A DNA stretch of 53,407 nt from Pseudomonadota bacterium (GCA_020160875.1 JAIUPE010000011.1:1-53407); one strand, 5' to 3'. Counted from the first letter of the stretch, positions 36,805 to 45,867 are shown. Made by a program: numbers and translations. The notes: a model not told the origin generated them from the sequence alone.

Positions 36805-37275
36805 ATGGCGAAAGAACTGATCTCCCACGGCGGCGTTGCGCAGAACCGCAAGGCGCGCCGCGACTATTCCATCGAGGACACCATCGATGCCGGCATCGTC
36901 CTGACCGGTAGCGAGGTGAAGTCGTTGCGTCATGGACGCTGTACGCTGACCGAAGCCTTCGCCCAGGTCTACGACGGCGAGATCTTCCTCGTGAACTGCC
37001 ACATCCCGGCCTACGAGGGCGCCAGCCATTTCCAGCATGAAGAGAAGCGGAAACGCAAACTCCTGGTGAAGCGCAAGGAAGTCGACCAGATCATGGCGGC
37101 CATCGGCCGCAAAGGCATGACGGTCGTGCCGCTCGGGCTGTATTTCAACGATCGTGGTCTGGCGAAAGTCCAGCTCGGCCTCGCCAAGGGCAAGAACCAC
37201 CTCGACCGCCGCGACGATATCAAAAAACGTGAGTGGGAGCGCGAGCAGTCGCGCATCATGCGCGCGAAAGGCTGA
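36805..37275 (+). CDS. smpB: SsrA (tmRNA)-binding protein SmpB
   Basis: The 156-residue protein binds tmRNA and directs it to stalled ribosomes in trans-translation. It shows QNRKARRDYSIEDTIDAGIVLTG, EVKSLRHGR, FLVNCHIPAYEG, a basic RKRKLLVKRKEVD stretch and LGLAKGKNHLDRRDDIKKREW, in family order. Length is normal. dapA-smpB adjacency is common in alphaproteobacteria. No tmRNA gene is visible nearby. No Shine-Dalgarno site precedes the start. Confidence 0.97.
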   Translation: MAKELISHGGVAQNRKARRDYSIEDTIDAGIVLTGSEVKSLRHGRCTLTEAFAQVYDGEIFLVNCHIPAYEGASHFQHEEKRKRKLLVKRKEVDQIMAAIGRKGMTVVPLGLYFNDRGLAKVQLGLAKGKNHLDRRDDIKKREWEREQSRIMRAKG

Positions 37276-37280
37276 CAGCC

Positions 37281-37952
37281 ATGAGCGACACGAACGATGA
37301 CGGGCCTGATCCGCGAGGCGTCAAAGAAAAGCTGATCCGCACCAAGGAACAGTGGGCCAAGGCCGGTCGCGGCCTCACCGGCACAACCGGATCCCCGCAG
37401 GAACGCCGGCCGCCGGGCCAACGTGTCACCGAAGACTTTCCCGTCCTCGATCTCGGCATCCAGCCCAACCTCAGTCAGGCGGACTGGAGCTTGACGGTGG
37501 GCGGGCGCGTGACCAATGCCGTGAAATGGGACTGGGCCGCGCTCATGGCGCAGCCGCAGGTCACGCTGACCAACGACATCCACTGCGTCACGACCTGGTC
37601 GCGTTACGACAACCAGTGGAAGGGCGTTGCGATGCGCACGCTTCTTGAACAGGTGAAGCCTCTGCCGAGCGCGAAGTTCCTGATGCTCAAGAGTTTCGAC
37701 GGCTACTCGACGAACGTGCCGCTGGCCGATATCGACCGTGATGAGGTGCTGATCGCGCATACATGGCAAGGCAAGCCGCTGGCCCGGGAGCACGGCGGCC
37801 CGGTGCGCCTCGTGGTGCCGCATCTTTATTTCTGGAAAAGCGCCAAATGGTTGCGCCACATCACATTTATGGACCAAGATCAGCCTGGATATTGGGAAGC
37901 TCGCGGCTATCATATGCGTGGCGATCCATGGGAGGAGCAACGTTATGGCTAA
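37281..37952 (+). CDS. Sulfite-oxidase-like molybdopterin oxidoreductase
   Basis: The 223-residue protein carries the oxidoreductase molybdopterin domain of the YuiH/sulfite-oxidase type. Cys102 in NDIHCVTTWSRYDNQW is the expected molybdenum ligand, followed by SFDGYSTNVPL and GGPVRLVVPHLYFWKSAKW. It has no signal peptide, no haem domain and no dimerisation domain, so it is a short cytoplasmic form with unknown substrate. It begins 5 bp after smpB and overlaps the next gene by 8 bp, so both are probably read through from smpB. Confidence 0.9.
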   Translation: MSDTNDDGPDPRGVKEKLIRTKEQWAKAGRGLTGTTGSPQERRPPGQRVTEDFPVLDLGIQPNLSQADWSLTVGGRVTNAVKWDWAALMAQPQVTLTNDIHCVTTWSRYDNQWKGVAMRTLLEQVKPLPSAKFLMLKSFDGYSTNVPLADIDRDEVLIAHTWQGKPLAREHGGPVRLVVPHLYFWKSAKWLRHITFMDQDQPGYWEARGYHMRGDPWEEQRYG

Positions 37953-38496
37953 GATGCTGAAAACGTTCTTCGCCGCGGCTTTTGCGGCGGCTGTGATGGG
38001 AGGCCCCGCGATGGCGGAGACCGCGCACGACTTCGTCTTCGAGAAACTCGAAGGCGGCAAGCTCGACATGTCGCAGTACAAAGGCAAGGCCGTGCTGGTG
38101 GTCAACACCGCGTCGTTCTGCGGTTACACGCCACAATACGAAGGCCTGCAAAGCTTGTGGGAAGACTACAAGGACAAAGGGCTCGTGGTGCTCGGAGTGC
38201 CCGCCAATAACTTCGGCGCGCAGGAGCCCGGCTCCGCGGCCGAGATCAAGAATTTTTGCGAATCAAACTACAGCGTCGATTTCCCGATGACGGAAAAGGT
38301 CGATGTGGTCGGCGGCGACGCGCACCCGTTCTATAAGTGGGCGAAGGCGACGCTCGGCGATGGCAGCGTGCCGAAGTGGAATTTCCACAAGTATCTCGTG
38401 AATACGAGGGGCGAACTCGTCGCTGCGTTCCCAAGCGCGGTGAAGCCCGAGAGTGCCGAGATCAAGGCCGCCGTCGACAAGGCGCTCGCGAAATAA
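37945..38496 (+). CDS. Exported glutathione peroxidase homologue
   Basis: The 183-residue protein has a Sec signal peptide (residues 1-24, ending AMAE) and then the GPx fold: Cys59 in NTASFCGYTPQY, Gln in NNFGAQEPG and Trp in KWNFHKYLV. It should act on peroxides in the periplasm. The ATG at 37945 has GGGAGGAG upstream, inside the end of the preceding gene. The start/stop overlap with the molybdopterin protein suggests co-expression. It is a paralogue of the cytoplasmic GPx at 25230-25712. Confidence 0.92.
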   Translation: MAKMLKTFFAAAFAAAVMGGPAMAETAHDFVFEKLEGGKLDMSQYKGKAVLVVNTASFCGYTPQYEGLQSLWEDYKDKGLVVLGVPANNFGAQEPGSAAEIKNFCESNYSVDFPMTEKVDVVGGDAHPFYKWAKATLGDGSVPKWNFHKYLVNTRGELVAAFPSAVKPESAEIKAAVDKALAK

Positions 38497-38509
38497 TTTC
38501 CCGATAAGA

Positions 38510-39292
38510 TTAGCGGTACGCCGCGATGCGGGCGGCCGGCTTGAAGCCGAGCCGTTCGTACGCGGCGCGCCCGGCTTCCGGCGTTTGCAGGCTGGCGAGC
38601 CGCAAGCCTGCTTTCTTTGCATCTTTCAACGCGGCGATCATAAGTCCGGCCGTATAGCCTTTGCCGCGAAACGCGGCCGGCGAACCCATCGTGTAGAAAT
38701 TCAAGATGCCGTGGGCGCTGAAAGCTTCCAGCACGGCAGCGGGTTCATTGCCGACGTACCCGATATACAGGCGCAATGGTGAGGCCGGCGCGATGACCGC
38801 TTCCTTGGCGTCCGTGTAGAATGTCTTGATGGTTTCATCGCCGGCGGTGGCGGTTGTGAGCGCGTCGGCGAACTGCTCGACCTGTGCCGTGCTTGCGACG
38901 CGCTTTACGTCGAGGCCGCCGGGAATTGTGCCGGGGATGTTCACGGTGTCGAGCGACATCGCCATCACCCATTCATCGCCGGGACTGTTGAGGCCGAAGC
39001 TCTTCAGGGTCGGTTCCATCGCGCCGTGCCCCGAGAGCGGCCCGATGATCCAGGTGAAGGGCGCTTTTTTACTCTGGAAGTGTTTGATCGCGGCTTCGAC
39101 GCGGTCCGCACCGAAGCGCGGATGAAGCGTGCATTTACCGATGGTGTTGAAGGAGGCGTTGGCGAGGCCGGAGTCGACCAGCAAGAGGTCCGAAGTTTCC
39201 TCGACGACCGCGTCCTTGCGCGCCTTCGGCAGAAAAGCGGCGCGGTCCCAGAGGTTGGCTTCGAATGCTTTTAAAATAGCCCCGCGGTCCAT
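38510..39292 (-). CDS. GNAT-family N-acetyltransferase
   Basis: The 260-residue protein has a poorly conserved N-terminal half and a C-terminal GNAT fold: LYIGYVGNEPAAVLEAF, the acetyl-CoA loop GSPAAFRGKGYTAGLM (an RGKGY form of Q/RxxGxG/A) and LASLQTPEAGRAAYERLGF, the family's terminal helix. The acetyl acceptor is unknown. It is convergent with the exported peroxidase gene, and follows the uracil-DNA glycosylase gene by 68 bp on the same strand. Confidence 0.85.
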   Translation of the reverse strand: MDRGAILKAFEANLWDRAAFLPKARKDAVVEETSDLLLVDSGLANASFNTIGKCTLHPRFGADRVEAAIKHFQSKKAPFTWIIGPLSGHGAMEPTLKSFGLNSPGDEWVMAMSLDTVNIPGTIPGGLDVKRVASTAQVEQFADALTTATAGDETIKTFYTDAKEAVIAPASPLRLYIGYVGNEPAAVLEAFSAHGILNFYTMGSPAAFRGKGYTAGLMIAALKDAKKAGLRLASLQTPEAGRAAYERLGFKPAARIAAYR

Positions 39293-39360
39293 AACGTACT
39301 TTTACCGTTTCAATCCATGGTGCGTCGGGCCTTGAATACACCGCGACTCTTAATCACACC

Positions 39361-40005
39361 CTAAGCCGTTCCATTAATTGCGTTTATGGCTTGATTCAAT
39401 GCGCCATGAAACATGGATTCGGTTAATACCCCTGTGTTCACGTTGTAGCGGGAACAGTGATAGGAGTCTGTCATAAATAGTTTCCCATCGAAACTATGTA
39501 CGACGCCATGGCCAAACGGGTAGGCGGCTTTACGCAGACCCAAAGTGGATAGGACGGCGTCATGGGCGATGCGTCCCAGCACCAAAATCGACGTGAGACG
39601 GGGCATGGAGGCGATTTCGGAGACCAAAAACCGCCGGCACGTCTTTTGTTCGAGAGGCGTCGGCTTGTTTTCGGGCGGAACGCAGCGGACCGCGTTGGTG
39701 ATGCGGGTGTCGACCAGTTTCAAGCCGTCATCCACCGCGGCTCCATACGCGCCCTTGGCCCGGCCAAACTTAAGAAGGCTCGGGTAGAGGAGTTCTCCGG
39801 CATAGTCGCCGGTGAATGGGCGGCCGGTGCGGTTGGCGCCACGTAGGCCGGGCGCGAGACCGACGACCAACAGCCGGGCGTCCAGGTCGCCGAGGGCGGG
39901 AACCGGGTTATTATGCCAGTCCGGAAAGGCGGCACGGTTAGTTTGGCGGAATTCAGCCAGTCTTGGGCAGAGCTGGCAGTCCTTGGGCGGGGTATCGAGC
40001 GGCAT
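39361..40005 (-). CDS. Uracil-DNA glycosylase, family 5 (UDGb) type
   Basis: The 214-residue enzyme removes uracil and other deaminated bases from DNA. Four cysteines (10, 13, 108 and 123) are spaced as [4Fe-4S] ligands of family 4/5 glycosylases. Motif 1 reads GLAPGLRGANRTGRPFTGD, the UDGb form lacking the water-activating Asp, and motif 2 is HCSRYNVNTG. Length is normal. It lies 9 bp after the NYN-domain gene and is probably co-transcribed. Confidence 0.9.
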   Translation of the reverse strand: MPLDTPPKDCQLCPRLAEFRQTNRAAFPDWHNNPVPALGDLDARLLVVGLAPGLRGANRTGRPFTGDYAGELLYPSLLKFGRAKGAYGAAVDDGLKLVDTRITNAVRCVPPENKPTPLEQKTCRRFLVSEIASMPRLTSILVLGRIAHDAVLSTLGLRKAAYPFGHGVVHSFDGKLFMTDSYHCSRYNVNTGVLTESMFHGALNQAINAINGTA

Positions 40006-40014
40006 GGACCGCTG

Positions 40015-40563
40015 TTAAGCCACCTGCACGGCGGGCGCAACCCTCGCGATACTGCCTTGAAGTTCCATCAGATCGATGAAGTTGTCGGCCTGACGGCGCA
40101 GCTCGTCGGAAATCATAGCGGGCTGGGTTTTTATGCTGGATACGACCGAGACGCGGACGCCGCGCCGCTGGATGCTTTCCACGAGGCGGCGGAAGTCGCC
40201 ATCGCCCGACAAAAGGACAATGTGATCCACCCGGTCGGCGATCTCGAGCATGTCGATCGCGACCTCGATGTCCATGTTGCCTTTGATCCGCCGGCGGCCG
40301 GCGTGATCGGTGAATTCCTTGGCTGGTTTCGTTACGACCGTGAAGCCGTTGTAGTCCAGCCAATCGACCAGCGGACGCAGCGGGGAATACTCCTGATCTT
40401 CCATCAGGGCGGTGTAATAGAACGCGCGCAGCAGCCTGCCTTTGGCCGCGAACAGGGCAAGCAGGCGGCGGTAATCGATGTCAAATCCAAGCGCCTTGGC
40501 GGTGGCATAGAGATTGGCGCCATCGATGAATATGGCCAACCGCTCTTCAGGATAAAAAATCAA
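40015..40563 (-). CDS. NYN-domain (LabA/DUF88) putative ribonuclease
   Basis: The 182-residue protein has a PIN-like NYN fold with the acidic metal-site residues expected for RNases: FIDGANLYATAKALG at residues 12-26, IEVAIDMLEIAD, and LLSGDGDFRRLVESIQRRG. These acidic positions (the first Asp, VAID, and SGDGDF) match the LabA group, whose substrates are mostly unknown. It starts at 40563, beside an AT-rich 173-bp spacer shared with divergent folK. Confidence 0.9.
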   Translation of the reverse strand: MIFYPEERLAIFIDGANLYATAKALGFDIDYRRLLALFAAKGRLLRAFYYTALMEDQEYSPLRPLVDWLDYNGFTVVTKPAKEFTDHAGRRRIKGNMDIEVAIDMLEIADRVDHIVLLSGDGDFRRLVESIQRRGVRVSVVSSIKTQPAMISDELRRQADNFIDLMELQGSIARVAPAVQVA

Positions 40564-40648
40564 ACCAAGTCTCCAAAATTTAAATAAAACAATGTATTAA
40601 ATCTCGAAGTTCATAAAATGATGTAACTGTCGAAAGGAGCTTGCATTG

Positions 40649-40711
40649 ATGAATTCAACAAGCCTATTCACCTTTAAGATGGAGAGGGGGGCCGCGAACC
40701 CCCTGGGATAG
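40649..40711 (+). CDS. Possible 20-codon leader peptide upstream of folK
   Basis: An ATG at 40649 has a good AAAGGAG ribosome site (40633-40639, 9-nt spacing) and opens a 20-codon frame ending TAG at 40711, 25 bp before folK. The peptide starts MNSTSLFTFK and has no run of one amino acid. A GGGGG/CCCCC hairpin (40686-40703) overlaps its end. The surrounding spacer is AT-rich and otherwise empty. It may be a real leader or chance. Confidence 0.25.
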   Translation: MNSTSLFTFKMERGAANPLG

Positions 40712-40736
40712 TCCGCGGAAAATTTTGGTCCTTTCG

Positions 40737-41225
40737 ATGATCCTTATCGGTGTTGGCGCCAACCTTCCGAGTGACGCCGGTTCCCCCCTTCAGACCTGTG
40801 AGGCCGCTTTAGTTCACCTTGGCCGGCTAGGGGTGGTCGTTGCGGCACGGTCGCCATGGTACGAAACGGCCCCGGTCCCGGTTTCGGATCAACCCTGGTT
40901 CGTGAACGCGGTGGTGCGGGCTGAGACGGCGCTGTCCCCCGCCGGTCTGTTGGCGGCCTTGCACCTCACCGAAGCGGCCTTTGGCCGCCTGCGGACGGTC
41001 ACGAACGCGGCGCGGACCCTGGATTTGGACCTTCTGGCCTATGGAGACGTGATTCGGACCGGCGAGGCGCCGCTTCTGCCCCACCCGCGGCTCCATGAAC
41101 GCGCCTTTGTCCTGTTTCCCTTACGGGATCTGGCCCCCGGCTGGCGCCACCCCGTGTTGGGGGAAACCGCCGAAAATCTCGCGGCAAGGCTTCCGGAACA
41201 GGGCATTAGGCGGGCAGGAGCCTGA
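40737..41225 (+). CDS. folK: 2-amino-4-hydroxy-6-hydroxymethyldihydropteridine pyrophosphokinase
   Basis: The 162-residue enzyme transfers pyrophosphate from ATP to the pterin in folate synthesis. It has the GVGANLP start, SPWYETAPV, QPWFVNAVV, FGRLRTVTNAARTLDLDLLAYGD (the conserved R-x-D-x-D-x-D/L signature) and PHPRLHERAFVLFPLRDLAP. I start it at the ATG at 40737. Placement just before rpoZ and rsh is the usual alphaproteobacterial order. Confidence 0.95.
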   Translation: MILIGVGANLPSDAGSPLQTCEAALVHLGRLGVVVAARSPWYETAPVPVSDQPWFVNAVVRAETALSPAGLLAALHLTEAAFGRLRTVTNAARTLDLDLLAYGDVIRTGEAPLLPHPRLHERAFVLFPLRDLAPGWRHPVLGETAENLAARLPEQGIRRAGA

Positions 41226-41245
41226 GCCCGAGGCGGGTAAACCCC

Positions 41246-41274
41246 TTGAGCCCAGCCCCCATACCGCGTACATA
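41246..41274 (+). promoter_or_regulatory. rpoZ: Candidate promoter upstream of rpoZ
   Basis: TTGAGC (41246-41251) and TACATA (41269-41274) are 17 bp apart, with the same -10 sequence as the proposed smpB promoter. It would give a leader of roughly 100 nt before rpoZ. Another TTGACC at 41332 lacks a matching -10 box. Confidence 0.3.
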
Positions 41275-41384
41275 AGCCCGCTTTCCAAGGTGCGCTCACG
41301 TTCCTATATCGGGGAATGGAGGGGGACGGCGTTGACCCGTTCCTTATTTGCGCGCACCTTAAACAATCTTAAGCGAGGACGACG

Positions 41385-41828
41385 ATGGCCCGCGTTACGG
41401 TCGAAGACTGCGTTGAGAAAGTGCCCAATCGGTTTGAGTTGGTGATGGTCGCCGCGCAACGGTCGCGCGAGATCTCTGCCGGAGCCGAGCCGCGCCTCGA
41501 CCGTGACAACGACAAGAACCCGGTCGTCGCGCTGCGCGAGATCGCCGACGAGAAGGTGAGCCCGGAAGAACTTCACAATTCGCTGGTCCAGAGTCTGCAG
41601 CGCCATGTTGAAGTGGACGAACCGGAAGAAGACGGTTTCGATGCCATGGCGTCGAACCCCGAGTTCGCCGGCATCGCCGGTCAGATGAGCGAGCAGATGG
41701 CCGCCGCGGCCGGCATGGGCGTGGAAGGCGAGGACGAAGAAGAGGAAGCGTCGCCGAAGCAGACGGGCGCGCATCCGCGGGTGTCTTTCGAGGATGTCGA
41801 CGCCGATATGGACGACAGCAAGGGGTGA
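41385..41828 (+). CDS. rpoZ: RNA polymerase omega subunit
   Basis: The 147-residue protein starts [20 protein letters not shown], the omega signature, followed by [28 protein letters not shown]. The C-terminal 70 residues are an acidic, low-complexity extension ([10 protein letters not shown]), common in alphaproteobacteria. Omega supports assembly of beta-prime and helps form a ppGpp site in proteobacterial polymerase, which fits its place before the ppGpp synthetase gene. A GCGAGGA ribosome site is present. Confidence 0.97.
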   Translation: MARVTVEDCVEKVPNRFELVMVAAQRSREISAGAEPRLDRDNDKNPVVALREIADEKVSPEELHNSLVQSLQRHVEVDEPEEDGFDAMASNPEFAGIAGQMSEQMAAAAGMGVEGEDEEEEASPKQTGAHPRVSFEDVDADMDDSKG

Positions 41829-41937
41829 TGGGTAGACGCGCGCACGCACAGATCTCAGTTCTCGCGAGCGCAGCATCATACCCTCTGCCGCGCCAGGCTC
41901 TTAGCTCGGCCTCAATTCACCGTCGCGGTGCGTCGTC

Positions 41938-44100
41938 ATGATGCGCCAATTCGAACTTGTCGAACGCGTAAAGTCCTACGATCCCGAAGCGGACGAGGAC
42001 CTGCTGAACCGCGCCTATGTGTACGCCATGATGATGCATGGCACGCAGAAGCGCGCGTCGGGCGATCCGTACTTCTCTCATCCGATCGAAGTTGCCGGCA
42101 TCCTGACCAGCTATAAGCTGGATACGGCGTCGATCGTCACGGCGCTTTTGCATGACATCGTCGAGGACACGAAGGCGACGCTGGACGACGTGCGCGGCCT
42201 GTTCGGCGACGAAGTGGCGCGCCTGGTCGACGGCGTGACCAAACTCGCGCGCATCCAGATCCAGAATATCGAGACGAAGCAGGCCGAGAACTTCCGCAAG
42301 TTCGTGCTTGCGATGTCGGAAGACATCCGCGTCTTGTTGGTGAAGCTCGCCGACCGTCTTCACAATATGCGCACGCTGCGGTTCATCTCGGATCCGGCGA
42401 AGCGAAAGTCCATCGCCATGGAGACGATGGAAATCTATGCGCCGCTGGCCGAACGCATCGGCATGCAGGAGATCAAGACCGAACTCGAGGACTTGGCGTT
42501 CTCCGAGTTGCATTCGGAAGCGCGCACGTCGATCATGACGCGCTTGAAGTTCCTGGAGTTGCATGGCGGCGACCTCGTCGTGAAGATCATGGACGAGCTC
42601 GATCAGGTGATGCAGGACGCCGGCGTCGAGGGTTACATCTCGGGCCGTGAAAAGACGCCATATTCGATCTGGCGCAAGATGCAGATCAAGGACGTGAGTT
42701 TCGAACAACTCTCGGACATCATGGCCTTCCGTATCATGGTCGAGAGCATCGCCGATTGTTACCGCGTGCTCGGCATCATCCATACGCACTATCCGACGGT
42801 GCCCGGCCGTTTCAAGGATTACATCTCGACCCCGAAGCGCAACGGTTATCGCTCGATCCACACGTCTGTGATCGGCCCGGAACGCCACCGCATCGAGATT
42901 CAGATCCGCACCCATAAAATGCATGAGGTCGCGGAACTCGGTGTCGCCAGTCACTGGCGCTACAAGTCCCAAGATCTGTTCGGCTCCACCACCAAGCCCG
43001 TGGAAGGCCGCCAGTATTCGTGGCTGCGCGAGTTGCTCGATATCCTCGAGCACGCGCAGTCACCGCAAGAATTCCTCGAGCACACCAAGCTCGAAATGTT
43101 CCACGATCAAGTCTTCTGCTTTACGCCGAAGGGCGATTTGATTGCGTTGCCGCGCGGCGCGAGCCCGGTGGACTTCGCTTATGCGGTGCATACGGAGGTC
43201 GGAAATACCTGCGTCGGCGCCAAGGTCAATGGACGCATCGTGCCGCTGCGCACGCGCCTCCAGAACGGCGATCAGGTCGAGGTCGTGATGTCGACCGCCC
43301 AGAAGCCGTCTCCCGAATGGGAAGGGTTCGTCGTGACCGGCAAAGCGCGCGCCCATATCCGGCGCCGCTTCCGCGCCGAAGCGCGTGCCGAGTACATCAA
43401 GCTGGGGCGCGATATCCTCGAGCAAAGCTTCAACAAGGAAGGTCTCAGTCTCACGGATAAGGGCTTGAACGGCACGCTCGAAAAGTTTGCCGTCGAGAGT
43501 ATCGACGATCTCTACGCCAAGGTTGGCGAGGGGCGCCTGATGGGCCGCGAGGTGCTCGTGGCTGTGTATCCCGGCGCGCGCATCGGCGCGGCGGAAGACA
43601 ACATCGTCAACCTGTCTCAGGCGCGTATGAAGCATGCCGCCGATGCGGGCGATGCGATCGCCATCAGAGGCCTGACCCCGGGCATGTCCGTCCATTTGGC
43701 CGAATGTTGTCACCCGTTGCCCGGCGACCGGATTGTCGGAATTTCCGGCGGCGGTCATGGCATCGACGTTCACGCCATCGATTGCGAACAACTGGAGAAA
43801 GTCGCCGATCAGCCGGAGCGCTGGATCGACCTCGCATGGGATCCGGACCGCGACAAGGAAGTACACATCGGGCGCATCAATCTCGTCGTGGCGAACGAGG
43901 CCGGGAGCCTGGGCGCGCTGTCGACCGTGATCGCGCGTAACTTCGGCAATATTTCAAATCTGAAGATCGCCAAGCGGTCGAAAGACTTCTTCGAGATGAC
44001 GCTGGACATCGAGGTGAGGGGCGTGAAGCATTTGACCAATATCATCGCCGCTCTGCGTGCGACGCCGGCCATCAATTCAGTCGAGCGCGCGCGCGGATAA
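41938..44100 (+). CDS. rsh: Bifunctional (p)ppGpp synthetase/hydrolase (RSH)
   Basis: The 720-residue stringent-response enzyme has an HD hydrolase domain with His72-Asp73 in LLHDIVEDT, a synthetase domain (about 240-350) with RFKDYISTPKRNGYRSIHT and IEIQIRTHKMHEVAELG, a TGS domain (about 385-450, TPKGDLIALPRGASPVDFAYAVHTE), a zinc-finger-like HLAECCHPLPGD region and a C-terminal ACT domain. Intact motifs indicate both activities. ATG at 41938 or 41941 can start it; no strong ribosome site is seen and a small CACCG/CGGTG hairpin lies 8 nt upstream. Confidence 0.97.
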   Translation: MMRQFELVERVKSYDPEADEDLLNRAYVYAMMMHGTQKRASGDPYFSHPIEVAGILTSYKLDTASIVTALLHDIVEDTKATLDDVRGLFGDEVARLVDGVTKLARIQIQNIETKQAENFRKFVLAMSEDIRVLLVKLADRLHNMRTLRFISDPAKRKSIAMETMEIYAPLAERIGMQEIKTELEDLAFSELHSEARTSIMTRLKFLELHGGDLVVKIMDELDQVMQDAGVEGYISGREKTPYSIWRKMQIKDVSFEQLSDIMAFRIMVESIADCYRVLGIIHTHYPTVPGRFKDYISTPKRNGYRSIHTSVIGPERHRIEIQIRTHKMHEVAELGVASHWRYKSQDLFGSTTKPVEGRQYSWLRELLDILEHAQSPQEFLEHTKLEMFHDQVFCFTPKGDLIALPRGASPVDFAYAVHTEVGNTCVGAKVNGRIVPLRTRLQNGDQVEVVMSTAQKPSPEWEGFVVTGKARAHIRRRFRAEARAEYIKLGRDILEQSFNKEGLSLTDKGLNGTLEKFAVESIDDLYAKVGEGRLMGREVLVAVYPGARIGAAEDNIVNLSQARMKHAADAGDAIAIRGLTPGMSVHLAECCHPLPGDRIVGISGGGHGIDVHAIDCEQLEKVADQPERWIDLAWDPDRDKEVHIGRINLVVANEAGSLGALSTVIARNFGNISNLKIAKRSKDFFEMTLDIEVRGVKHLTNIIAALRATPAINSVERARG

Positions 44101-44126
44101 CTTTCCCTCCTTCCCAGGCCTTCCTA

Positions 44127-44705
44127 ATGTTCCGCCGCCGTCAAAAGCTGAGCCTGTGCGCGAAGGTTGGCGGCATTTTTTGGCCGCGGATCGGCTGGAA
44201 ACGGGCCTGGCTCTACTACTGGTATCGCCTGCACCGGATGGAAGGCACTTCGCGTAGCATCGCGTCGGGCCTGGCTTTCGGCGTGGCGGCCGCGATGACG
44301 CCGTTCTATGGGCTTCATACCATCGTCGCGCTCGTGATCGCCTGGATCTTTGGCGCCAACCTGGTTGGTGCCGCGGTCGGAACCTTCGCCAACAACCCGT
44401 GGACCGCGCCGCCGATTTGGTTCGGCACCTATTACGCGGGCGCATGGCTCTTGGGCGGGCGGACCTCGTCAAACCCGAATTTCATCAATATGTTTAAGCA
44501 CCTCACGGAAGCGATGATGAGCCTCGATATGGAACTGTTCGTCGAAAGCATCTGGCCGGTCCTGAAGCCGATGGCGGTCGGCAGCATACCGCTCGCGTTT
44601 GTCGTGGGCTTCGCGACCTATTTCGTGCTCGAGCCTTTGATTCGCACCATGCATCTTGAGCGCGCGGTGCGCTTCAAGAAAGCGCCGCATCACCCCAAGG
44701 AATGA
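44127..44705 (+). CDS. DUF2062 membrane protein
   Basis: The 192-residue protein shows the DUF2062 pattern: a basic N-terminus, [23 protein letters not shown], then helices at about 70-90 and 150-172, and [23 protein letters not shown] between. The family is a membrane protein of unknown role, usually found next to rsh and pdxJ in alphaproteobacteria, as here. Its stop overlaps the pdxJ start by 4 bp. Confidence 0.9.
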   Translation: MFRRRQKLSLCAKVGGIFWPRIGWKRAWLYYWYRLHRMEGTSRSIASGLAFGVAAAMTPFYGLHTIVALVIAWIFGANLVGAAVGTFANNPWTAPPIWFGTYYAGAWLLGGRTSSNPNFINMFKHLTEAMMSLDMELFVESIWPVLKPMAVGSIPLAFVVGFATYFVLEPLIRTMHLERAVRFKKAPHHPKE

Positions 44706-45454
44706 CGATGACTTCACGTACCGAGGACCGGCTTCGTTTGGGTGTGAATGTCGATCACGTCGCCACGGTCCGCAATGCACGCGGCGGCGTTCATCCCGAT
44801 CCGGTCCGCGCCGCCTTGCTTGCGGCCGAAGCGGGCGCCGACGGGATCACGGCGCATTTGCGCGAAGACCGGCGGCATATCTCCGACGCCGACATCGAGG
44901 CTTTGATGCGCGATCTCACGGTGCCTCTGAACCTTGAAATGGCGGCGACCGCGGAAATGCTCGCGATCGCGCTGAAACATAAGCCGCACGCGGTATGCCT
45001 GGTGCCGGAGAAGCGCCAGGAGCGGACGACCGAAGGCGGGTTGGATGCGGCGGGGGGGCATCATCATCTCACGCCGTTCGTGCGCAAGCTGTCGGACGCC
45101 GGGATCCGTGTCTCTTTGTTCATCGAGGCCGATCCGCGTCAGCTCGATGCGGCGCGATCGATGGGCGCCCCTGTGGTCGAACTGCATACTGGTTCTTACT
45201 GCGATGCCGCAGGCGCCGCGCGTGGCGCTTTGTTGAAGCGTATCCAGGACGCGGCGGCCTACGCCCACAAAATCGGTCTGGAGTGCCATGCCGGACACGG
45301 CCTGAGCTACGACACGGTCGGTCCGGTCGCGGCGATTCCGACGATGGCGGAACTCAACATCGGTCATTTCCTGGTGGGCGAGGCGATCTTCACCGGGTTC
45401 GCCGCCTCCATCCGGCGCATGCGCGCGGCCATGGATACGGCGAGATCCTCATGA
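44702..45454 (+). CDS. pdxJ: Pyridoxine 5'-phosphate synthase
   Basis: The 250-residue TIM-barrel enzyme makes pyridoxine 5'-phosphate from deoxyxylulose 5-phosphate and 3-amino-2-oxopropyl phosphate. It has [65 protein letters not shown] and [13 protein letters not shown], in order. The first ATG (44702) overlaps the previous stop; a second at 44708 is also possible. The stop overlaps acpS by 4 bp. Confidence 0.97.
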   Translation: MTMTSRTEDRLRLGVNVDHVATVRNARGGVHPDPVRAALLAAEAGADGITAHLREDRRHISDADIEALMRDLTVPLNLEMAATAEMLAIALKHKPHAVCLVPEKRQERTTEGGLDAAGGHHHLTPFVRKLSDAGIRVSLFIEADPRQLDAARSMGAPVVELHTGSYCDAAGAARGALLKRIQDAAAYAHKIGLECHAGHGLSYDTVGPVAAIPTMAELNIGHFLVGEAIFTGFAASIRRMRAAMDTARSS

Positions 45455-45867
45455 TCATCGGCATCGGTAACGATCTGATCGACATCCGCCGTATCGAGCG
45501 GACCCTCGCGCGGTTCGGCGATCGGTTCGTCAACCGGATCTATACGGACGCCGAAAAACGAAAAGCCGAGCGGCGCAAAGGCGCGGGCGGGGCCTACGCC
45601 GCCACGCTGGCCAAGCGTTACGCGGCCAAGGAGGCGGCCGCCAAAGCGCTCGGGACCGGGTTTCGGGCGGGGGTCTTCTGGCGCGATCTCGGCGTTGTGA
45701 ATGAACCTTCCGGAAAGCCGACGATTGTCATGACCGGCGGCGCCGCACAGCGCCTACAGTCGCTGATCCCGGCCGGCATGCGCCCCCAGATCGCGCTGAC
45801 GATCACGGACGAATATCCCATGGCGGAGGCCCTGGTGATCATTTCGGCCGTTCCGGACGTTAAGTAA
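45451..45867 (+). CDS. acpS: Holo-[acyl-carrier-protein] synthase
   Basis: The 138-residue enzyme attaches 4'-phosphopantetheine from CoA to apo-ACP. The first metal-binding motif is [13 protein letters not shown], with Asp8, and the second is [17 protein letters not shown]. Length fits the family. The start at 45451 overlaps the pdxJ stop (ATGA), so the pair is translationally coupled. Confidence 0.96.
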   Translation: MIIGIGNDLIDIRRIERTLARFGDRFVNRIYTDAEKRKAERRKGAGGAYAATLAKRYAAKEAAAKALGTGFRAGVFWRDLGVVNEPSGKPTIVMTGGAAQRLQSLIPAGMRPQIALTITDEYPMAEALVIISAVPDVK

